This document shows positions 55,468 to 64,000 of a stretch of 64,000 bases of DNA, piece after piece; position 1 is the stretch's first letter; the number at the start of each line of letters is the position of its first letter. The stretch comes from Ifrita kowaldi. Taxonomy: Eukaryota; Chordata; Aves; Passeriformes; Cinclosomatidae. The notes beneath the pieces are model-generated. The model saw nothing but the letters and a program-made list of their open reading frames with translations, did no database searches and had not been told where the DNA came from. The stretch spans positions 186,001 to 250,000 of the forward strand of contig VZRS01000348.1 of NCBI GenBank assembly GCA_013398055.1, in the 5' to 3' direction. Made by a program: the position numbers and the translations under genes.

Positions 55468-58400
55468 GATTTTGTTGTTTTGTTGATGCTTTCGGTTGGG
55501 TTTTTTTTGTGGTTTCGTTGTTGGTTTTTTTTTCTCTTACACATTTAGTTCAGTTATTCCTCAGATTCCCGTGACACCACCTTGGTGGCTGCTGTCAGAG
55601 TGTGCTCCAGTCTTTCACTCTCTCCATGCCCTGTATACTACACCTCTAGTAGGATCATACGGTAATGTGTTCATTATTCAGATTGTAAAATAGAGGAGGA
55701 AGAAGATGAAACAGCTGTGGTTAGCAATAGTCTATCTGATCGCAGAACGCTGCCTGTTCTGCAGGATGGCTCAGCTCTCAGGCTGCCAGGCTGGGCTCTT
55801 GGGGACAAGTAAGAGTCAAGGCAGAGGAGACCAAGAAAAATGATGTGAGATGTGTGGTGTTCCCGCTCTAGGAGAACGTGAGTGGTGGCAACTGCTTGTG
55901 GCTTTTCCGGAGAAGGAGATTGTCTCCAAAACCAGAAAAGGACTGGGGAGTTTTGCGGCTGTTTGGATCCTCTCCCACTCCCAAACCGTTTATCTCTCAG
56001 TCTGAGTTTGCACCAGGAAAGTCTCGCATACTTGGAAAAGGCAGTGTGCACAGGTCTCATTCATGTTTCATACCATCACTATGGTTCCCTTTCTAGGAAG
56101 TTGAGCCATGCAATAGCAGGCAAACCTTGATACCAAAATCCCTGGAGTGTTGGCAGCTGCTAATGGTTAAAGCCTTTTTAAGTCCACTTCAGTTTTGGGA
56201 GATGGTGGTGTTACATCAGCTCCACTAAGAGCAAAGGCTGTTGGGTCACCCCAGTGATCTTAAACTTTTGGCCGGGAGAAGCAACTTAAGTTCTTCTTTC
56301 ATTTGTGCTTCTACTTTTCCAGTGTGTGGGAGAGTGGGATACCGAAGAGAAAGACCTAGGGAAAACTGCAGGATTTGACTGCTAAGATCAGACTTCTGTT
56401 GTCTGGCTATTGGCAATTACGAGACTGGTTTTCCTGACTCAGGCAGTCCCTTTCAGCCCTGTGAACCTGCTAAGTCAGGCTTGGGGAAAAAAAAAATGGG
56501 CCTGAAGTCACTTAATGAGCCCTATTCATTCCTCTGGATCCTCTGCCATTGGGAACGATCAGTTTTGTGTTTTAGAGATGTTTCTGGTAACTGGAGCAGC
56601 TTCAGCCCTGGCTGAATGTGGGGCCGGGGCTGCCTCTGCGTTTTTCAGGAACTCGCTGACTCCCAGTGACTGCAGTGATGAACAGGGAGCTGCGGGAGGA
56701 CAACTTTGAACCCTGCTTATCGTAGGCTGTAAAAGAGCAGAAACGGTTGGTGTTCCTTTGACGTCAACCATCACCCTTTCTGTTCCACAATCAGAGCAGA
56801 GACCTTGTCCTTGCTCGCTGCTGGCTCCTCTGCTTGTAGGCCGGCCCCAGCCTGGGGGCTTCAGGACATGGGGCTGTCTTCTCCTGCAGCTCCCATGTGC
56901 CTTGAGCTGTGTTGTGGAGAACAAAATGGGAATAGGGGTTTCTGGGGTCAGGCCCACTCCCTTCTGGCAGCTGGTGTAGCTGGTTTGCAAAATAATCATC
57001 AGGTCCTGTGGGGCAGGTGTTCCCACCAGGCACACTGTGTGTGTCAGCCTCGCAGGGAAGAGCGGCTGCTGACCCAGCCCGGGTGGCACCAAAGGTGCCT
57101 GCACTGGCTGTACCCAGGGGATTTGGGTGGATGTCCTGCCCCACTCCCTGCAGCACTGCAGGCTCTCCGTGCCTGTTGTGGGGACTGCGAGTGCATGATG
57201 ATGTGTCAAGGGTGATGCTGGATTTGGCTTGTCCATTTATTGTGCACAGCCTGACCCCTGACTTGGCGTGGGCCAGAGCCTGGTGCTGCTGAGGCTGCAC
57301 TGAGCTCAAGCCATGAGCCACTGTGCTACCTTGTGTACTCAATTCTTTGATAATGGGGTACAGGGATGCTCTTGGATAACCTTCCCGGATCCACTTGTCA
57401 AACAAGGTGGCAGTAGGAGGTTGGCTTGGTGCTGCACAAAGTGCTGGGACTCTGTTTATTGCTCTGAAGTGGTGCCTCGCTCCAGCGAGCACCAGGTGTG
57501 GGTGCGAGGTCTGTGATGGGTCGGTGGGCACGTGGCCCAGCCACCCCATGGGAGCCATCACCTGTGGTGACACACAGCCTCCATCACCTGTTCATGTCCC
57601 CAGAAGTCTCGTACTGAGGTCAGTGGAGGTTGAGTAATTGGTGGTGCCAGGAGAGTGGTACTGAAGGCTGCTCAGCACGGGGGCTTCCTCCTCTTCCTCA
57701 GCCAGCAAACCCAAGAATCATTGTCCAGTTGCCTAGAAAGCACAAATATTTCCTGCAGTGGAGCAGTGTGGGTCTTGTAGTCTCCCATGTTTCTCTTTGA
57801 AAGGCTGACGCCTTAAAGCTTGTGACAGATACATCTCCCAAATGCATTTGTGGTGTCCTCAGGCTTGAGGATAATACCGTGCCACTTCCACTGCACAACC
57901 CTCTTGACCCACTCTCACCTCTTGCTTCTAAATCAGCGTTTGAGGTGAGTTTAGGATAAGGATCACTTTGTTCCTGACAGCACACCTCCATAAAACCAGT
58001 CTTTGGGGAACACAGTTCGTTGTTTTTTGCAGTGATTTGCCACACTTATCTAATAATTGACAAATTACAGCTGTAACTACCCTGGTTTTCAGCTATTGAG
58101 ATTAATAGAATGAACCTAAATTATCACCTTTTAAGAGGCTGATAAATAGTCCTGGGCAAAGTCACTGTTTAGGGTTTTAAAATGATGCAACTTTATCAGC
58201 TGCCTGATTATCTATTAACGTCTGCTGGAAACCTCACAATAAAAGGGGCGGGCTGACTTTGGTCATTGTATATATTTTAAAAAAGACCCTAAAACCACCT
58301 AATACAGAAAATCCTTCAAGTGCCTTAGTTTGAATGGCTCTTTTTATGCCATGTAATGGGCAAGCTGAGCAGGTAACTTCTGCCATGGTCCACTGATCAA

Positions 58401-61400
58401 ACCATAACAGAGAAATTGTGTTGGGCTGACTGTGGCTGAGAATACTTTGAATGTTTGGTTAACTTTTTCCCCTTAATTTCACTAAATTGAAAATAATCAG
58501 ACTTGATCTTGGAATGGAACATACTTGTTTGAGTACCTTCATTTTGTGTTTGAATTTATTTTTGCAGCTTATTACGTCTCAAAGAAAACATTACAATGTT
58601 TTCAGAGAAGTCAAGCCAGAGCCCTTAAAACTTCTCCTTTTTAAAAGTCTGAACCAGCTTGCTGATATCTGCACTAATGAGTCACGTGCCATGGTTGAGC
58701 TAAAACTTTTTTTGCATAAAAATGGAAAGCGCTGGGTTTGCTTTGATGGTCTTGCTGGGGGCTGTCTGTGCTGAGGACGCACAATTTACAGCCTTTTGAA
58801 CGTTCTTTGAACCCATCCCTCTGGCTTTCAACAAGTCTAGAGTGAAACTAAAAGTTTTATTGCGTTACACTCTGGGTTTTTGATGGTGGGAGGTCAGTGG
58901 AGGTGCAGGAGGACTGAAGGGTGGCTGCACAAAGCTGGTCCTGAGGGTCCTCACTGCAGGTGGGAGGAGAACAAAGCTCCTGCCTCACGAAAGCGTTGGA
59001 GAGTTCTGCTGCTTTCTTGTTCATCAGAACAGGTGATACCACATCCAGCTGGGCTGTGAGAAGGAAAGTTATCAATCTGGTCTAGTGGGTGGCATCCCTG
59101 CCCATGGCAGCGGGGGCTGGAACTAAACTGGACCTTTACATTCCTTTCCAACCCAAACCTTTCTGTGATTCTATGATCAGTGGTCCTGGAATGGTTGAAG
59201 GCTCCTCTCCAGTGCTGGTGCAGCCTGTGGTGCTGTTCAGATCCTTCACCAAGTGTTGAGATCCCAATTTAATATGTGTGCACATGCTTTCTCTCCAGAT
59301 AAACTGGAGGGTTTGGGGTGGGAGACCGCATGGAGCTGTGTACTAAGGAGCAGAGAGCTCTGGAAGAAGCACTGAGCTCCTGCATTCACCTAATTTCTGC
59401 TTGCTCAGGCATCGTCCCCTGGAGCCACAGTTCGGAGAAAACTCTTTCATCCTTATCTGGGTACTTTCCTTGGCTTAAGGCAAGGTCGTGTCACCCATTT
59501 GTATCTGGAAAAGACTTGTGCTTTGTTTACCCAAAACAAGCATGCAGGAAGAGAGCTGAAATGTAATCTGCAGTGAGCAGCCTCCCACGGACCTGGAAGC
59601 CCTCAGGGTTTGTGAGCAAGAGTGGCCCCCGGGGCAGATGAGCTGCTGGGTTGTGCCTCTGCTGATTGCATCCTTATCTGGAGCCCTGTAGGCACACCTT
59701 TCCGTCTTCTCCTGAATGTCCTTTGGCCATCTAAATAGCAGAGATCGCAGCTGCAGAAAACGGTGCTCTGAGGCACTGATCTTGAGGAAACCCAAAACTT
59801 TTGCGTTGAACAGCATTGCACAAGGGTTTCTTAGCACTTGGTTTAAGTGTCTCCAGACCCCAAAAACAGCTGGCAGGTGAGAAAGAGCCTGTTGCTGATA
59901 TTGGAGAGGAACTTTGCTGCTTTACAAGCATCTCACCTGCGGAAGTGACAGAAGGAGGTGACTTACATAGATGAAGGATGCCATGGAATCTGCTTTCTCA
60001 TTGGTGGAAATGTCATGTTGAGATATTCTTGCAGGAAACACTTGAAAAGTGTTTGAGGGAGAAGACCTCAATAGGTTCAGGTTGCTTTGTTTTTAAATCC
60101 AGTGTGAGCAAATTTCAAGCCTGTAACTCCATCAGAAAGTCATAAGGGCTGTTGAATACTTCAAGGAGTGGATCTTGCATGGTTTTGAAATAGGAATTGG
60201 AGCTCAAGAGTGGAAAACGTGCCAGGCGTCCACATCTGGCAGTGCAGACCCTGTCTGTAGCCTGTGTTTTTATCTGCTGCTTTGCAGGACATTTAGTCCT
60301 CATAAGCAGGATTGTGTAACTCAAGGAGGGGGGAAAGATCAGGTTTTGCCCTTTTTAAATCTTCTCCTCTGTAGATTCAGATCGTATCTTAAGGGTAGAA
60401 GAAGTGTCAGGGACATCTTTTTACCATCTGCTAACAGTGGTGTCTGTGGGCGCATTCATGACCCCTGAGCCAGCTGATTGCCACCAGCAGTTTGATCTGT
60501 CCTGAGCCTGCCCACCTGCATTTGGCATCCCACCAGCAGCTTCCTGGGCGTGGTGTGGAGATGGCCTGAACCCCAGCAGTGTCCCTGCCCTGCCTTTTGC
60601 AGCAGGAGTGGCCAGCGGCAGCCCTGGCAGTGAGTCAGGTGCCTCTGCCTGCAGGGCTGTGCGTGGGGATGGGAGTGAGCTCGTGGGCATCAGTGCACGC
60701 CCCAGAGATGGGCACTGCCAGCCCTGTGCCAGGAGCTCACCTCACCTGCTCTTGGACACTTGCAGGCACCACTTAACTCAATTTTCTCCCATCTCCTCGT
60801 AGTTATTGTTTGATACATACCCTGACGCCAGAGGGTTTGTGGGTTTTAATTAGTAACCCTGGGTAGTTTAGTTATCCATGCAAATATCCAGTCCTCCTCT
60901 GAATCCTACTCTATTCTTACCCTTGGCACCCTGCAGCTATCATCTATACGGGAAAATGTCCGCGATGTTGTAACTGAAAAGAACCTCGTGTATTAAGTTT
61001 CTAATCTACAGTTTCATTAAAAAATACAGTAAAATTAAATATGTATTTTGTAGGCTATTCTGTTACTTAAAAGAAAACAGTTCTGGAAAGATGAATATCT
61101 AGCTGAAACATTTTACAGCTAATATTTTCCTTCCCAGTTCGACTTCCAAATTACATTTGTCATGTTCCTCCAAAAGCCCCAGCTGGCTAATGGAAAAAGC
61201 TTGCTTTTGCTTTTCTGGGTCTCTTTCTCCAAAATCCAGTGTTTCAGCAATAATGGGGAAACAGGGCTTCAGAGTGAAAAGAGCTGAGTAACTGTCCCAT
61301 TTCTCATGAGAAAAATTTAAGTGTTTTATTTTGAAACCTTGTTAGCTCTATGGGGCAGCTAGTTATTATTATTATACAGCACCTTTGTGCCATGGGACTG

Positions 61401-61893
61401 ACCCTTTGTGTAGGATTAGAGAGCCTGTAAGCCCTGATAATACCAAGTAATTAACAACCCATCAGGAGCTGATTCTTGGAAGTGAAGTCAAAGTTTTTGT
61501 GTAATGACTCTTAGCAAATTAATTGGTGTTTGGCTGCCTGTAATTTCAGGAGGAAGCAAGCTGGAAAGTGAAGGTGTTTGGGGTTTGCTTTTTTCACTCT
61601 TCCCAAACGCTAAATAAGGATAGGACAGTTCCTGAAAATTACTGGAAACAGAGTAAATTTCTAAAGATTCATTAAATGTGTGAGCTGCAGCAGCCATAAC
61701 AAAGTATTTAGACAATACTTAGATATTGAAAAATAAACTTTATAATGATTATATTTTAAAAAATGTTTTTGTGCCTCCTTGTCATGTCTTTGTCCCTGTA
61801 TTGGCTGCATTTACAGCCATGTGAGCACCAGCTCCTTCTCTCTGAACTATTGTTGCAGCTCTAAGAGTACCTGACCCATTTCTCTTATTGCAG
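55468..61893. other. No coding exon recognised; probably ADA intron 1 or upstream
   Basis: Mostly AT-leaning single-copy DNA plus a T/G-rich simple tract to about 55,530 and one CR1 end (59,077-59,177). AT-rich segments lie at about 58,040-58,600 and 60,780-61,790. ADA coding exon 1 was not found. If it lies in the GC-rich region near 55 kb, this stretch is ADA intron 1. Confidence 0.45.
59077..59177 (+). mobile_element. CR1 LINE 3' end
   Basis: CTGGTCTAGTGGGTGGCATC, then CCTGCCCATGGCAGCGGGGG, CTGGAACTAAACTGGACC and CCTTTCCAACCCAAACC, ending TTCTGTGATTCTATGA. This is a 5'-truncated avian CR1 in plus orientation. Confidence 0.9.
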
Positions 61894-61955
61894 GTAGAGC
61901 TTCACGTGCACCTGGATGGAGCCATTAGACCAGAGACCATCTTGTACTTCGGCAA
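61894..61955 (+). CDS. ADA: Adenosine deaminase (ADA), coding exon 2
   Basis: A 62-base exon between a TTCTCTTATTGCAG acceptor and an AA|GTGAGT donor, the same length and phase as ADA exon 2 in human. It encodes VELHVHLDGAIRPETILYFG plus two bases of the next codon. The H-x-H pair supplies two of the zinc ligands of the (beta/alpha)8 metal-dependent amidohydrolase fold, and the following Asp is also conserved. ADA converts adenosine and deoxyadenosine to inosine and deoxyinosine in purine salvage. Exon 1, which should end in a Pro-Lys codon pair, is not recognised upstream; exon 3 and beyond are presumably right of the window. ADA next to CCN5 and KCNK15 agrees with human 20q13.12. The peptide is so typical that an ADA-like paralogue is unlikely. 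Confidence 0.93.
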
Positions 61956-64000
61956 GTGAGTTGTGGGGGGAAGGGAGCTCTGGGAGCTGCAGTTTAAAGG
62001 CATCATCCCTTCTGCTTCTCCAGATCTGTGACAGAGGAGCTCCTGCAGGCAGCAGACCTGGCTGGTGCTGGTTCTGTCTCTGCCCAGACCTGACTGCACA
62101 GTGTGAGGACACTGAGCACACCCCAGAAGACAGTGGGGCTTCACAGGTAGCAGGAATGTGGCTGAGGTGGCCGTGGGTTTGTGAGCTGGGCAAGCTGAGA
62201 GGAGCCACCATGAGAAAAGTCCAGAAGATGTCTCATGAAGAGCTGTCTGCCTTTGAAGTGTACCCAGGACACAGCAGAGGCTCTGTATTCTCATCTCTTT
62301 TTCCACGTTCCTAATCGCAAAAGCAAGTGGAATGACAGCAGGCTGTGAGCGTTGTCTTGGTGGTGCTGCTGTTCCACGGTTTGGGAGGAAAAACCAGTTT
62401 GGGTGCCCTTGCCTGCCCTGCTGCCGTGTGGATTTGGATCCCAGGCTGTCTGCCTGGTGTCAGCAGTCAAGGAGTCAGGCTCGTGTGGGGGTGACCCAGG
62501 GAAGCACTTGGCAGTGACTTAGAGAGGGGTTGTTTCCTTGACAGAGCCCACGTGCATCTTCCTTCAGTGTAGATTGTGTGGGAAGCATGGGGTGAATGAT
62601 TAACCTGTGCGAGGGCCTGGCTCCACATTTGTAAGCAAAATAAACAAGATTTCTTCCAGCTGTCACCAATACCCTCAGATCAAGAAGGTGGCAAGGGTAA
62701 GGATTTTGGGAGACAGCTCTTAGGCACAGCTCTGGTATTTTGGGGAGGAAATCAGTTCTGAGGAGGATGGGAAGTGTTTCTGGCATTCTGTGAGCCCAGC
62801 AGATTCCAAGGCAGTGCAGTCCTAGGGGGAAATAATCTTTCTGGAGTAGCTTTTTCTGCAGGGCCTGGCCATACTTTTTGCTGCATAGTCAGAGAGGAGG
62901 GTGGGTCAGGGCTGTCCACCAGTTTTTTTGCTGGATGCTGGCATGGTGAACTGAGTCAGGATTCCTGCTGGTGGGCTGCAGGGCTGGAATACAGGTCCAA
63001 ATGAACACAAGAGTTGGTGCTGACTCCCTGGAGCTCTGCTGGGTCCCTCTGCCTGCAAATGGAAAATGCCAGTGTAGTCCCCGAGGAGAATTGTAGGAGC
63101 CCTGAAACCCAGGAGGCACTGGCTGGCTGGGGATCCTGTGCCAGGATCCTTGCTTAGGGCAGAAACCTTCATTGCTTGAGTGTGTGCTGAGTTCCCTCTT
63201 ATTTTTAAACAGCCCTGGCATCCCCCTGAGCTGCCAGCCCTCGTGTGGAGCAAGGCTGTGCTATTCATGGGCTCTAAAACTTGCACTCACACACAAAAAA
63301 GCAGTGGGGCAGTGCAGAAGGCTGTAGGGGACTGACTGCCTTAATAACCTCACCCTGGGCACAGAAAGCTGCTTGTAGTCTATTTTTAAAGGTAAAGAGC
63401 TGGAAATAAATTTCCCAGGTGGTGTCTGACCATGTACACATAACTGCAAGCTGCTGGGATGCACAAGCCCCCTTGGGCAGTGCCCTGCTGAACTCAGCTG
63501 TTTTTAGAAACTTTGTCTCCAATTCTGTCAGGTCTGGGTCAGTCTTCACATCTGCCCTGCCCAGCCAAAGGACTCAGAGCTGTGGCAGACCCCCCATGGG
63601 GACTGGGTGTCCCCAGGAGAGATTCCCATTCCGTGGTGGGATGGTGTGCACCATGCTGCCGTGGCTGCAGGGGGCTCTGGGCAGCACGCCGAGGTGGCAG
63701 TGAGGACAAACATGTTCCCCTCTGGCCACTGTGCTTCAAGAAGGATCCCAGCTACAAGAAGGGTTGGATGGGGCAGCAGCAGCTCCGAAAGCCACACTGG
63801 GGTGATTCACCAGACCTCCTCATCCAGAGGCGTGATTCCAGTGTGGATCATCCCAAAGCGCTGCCACCGATGCCTGCATGAAGGCACTTCTTCAGGAAGC
63901 ACATGAAAGAGGTCAGGGAAGTGGCTGAAACTTTCCCTGGGCAGGTGGAGGAAGGTGCAGGTTGGTTCCTGGAGCAGAGACTGATGTGTCAGTGCCATGG
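61956..64000 (+). other. ADA: ADA intron 2 (incomplete)
   Basis: Begins with the GT donor of ADA exon 2. No segment resembles ADA exon 3 (GIALPA... to DYYMPAIAG-like), so the intron runs past the window edge. No other gene recognised. Confidence 0.7.

Noticed and set aside
1..64000. CRISPR arrays, prophage, tRNA or rRNA genes, mobile gene cassettes
   Set aside because: None seen on either strand. The direct repeats present are minisatellites or contig duplicates.

Overview
This window is vertebrate nuclear DNA, almost certainly from a bird. It holds widely spaced exons with GT-AG introns, GC-rich promoter-like islands, and 3' ends of CR1 LINEs, the dominant avian retroposon (near 11.7, 54.2, 54.7-55.3 and 59.1 kb). 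No operons, CRISPR arrays, phage or bacterial features are present. The genes match the block that in human lies on 20q13.12 (ADA - CCN5/WISP2 - KCNK15 - RIMS4), read here in the opposite direction.

Layout. 1-4.7 kb: no coding exon seen; by synteny this may be the 3' flank of RIMS4. 4.7-7.0 kb: 3' UTR and terminal coding exon of KCNK15 (TASK-5, K2P potassium channel), minus strand. 7.0-9.9 kb: KCNK15 intron, then a 501-base N gap and GC-rich DNA at 10.4 kb. 10.6-15.4 kb: simple repeats, an old CR1 and no gene. 15.39-16.47 kb: a contig bounded by single Ns whose left half repeats 9.37-9.92 kb and whose right end carries the 3' end of KCNK15 exon 1; it belongs in the 9.9 kb gap. 23.7-24.7 kb: an apparently intact single-exon P2Y-type receptor, minus strand, whose 5' part and upstream region are repeated at 25.7-26.8 kb across another single N. 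31.5-35.5 kb: complete four-exon CCN5 with a TATA box, minus strand. 36-61 kb: long non-coding stretch with an unassigned candidate exon near 43 kb, a GC-rich higher-order minisatellite at 45.6-46.1 kb, and a scrambled GC-rich region at 54.7-55.5 kb. 61.9 kb: coding exon 2 of adenosine deaminase (ADA), plus strand; the rest of ADA lies outside the window or in missing sequence.

Functions: an acid-sensitive-type background K+ channel, a nucleotide receptor, a secreted matricellular regulator and a purine-salvage enzyme. They share a conserved neighbourhood rather than one pathway, although the P2Y receptor and ADA both touch extracellular purine signalling.

The strongest unusual observations concern the assembly: three places where contigs are duplicated or placed out of order, each marked by single-N joins, which distort KCNK15, the P2Y promoter and the possible ADA 5' region. 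I found no convincing undescribed biological system. The most biologically interesting points are the P2Y-like gene between KCNK15 and CCN5, and KCNK15 motifs resembling the functional TASK-1/TASK-3 channels.
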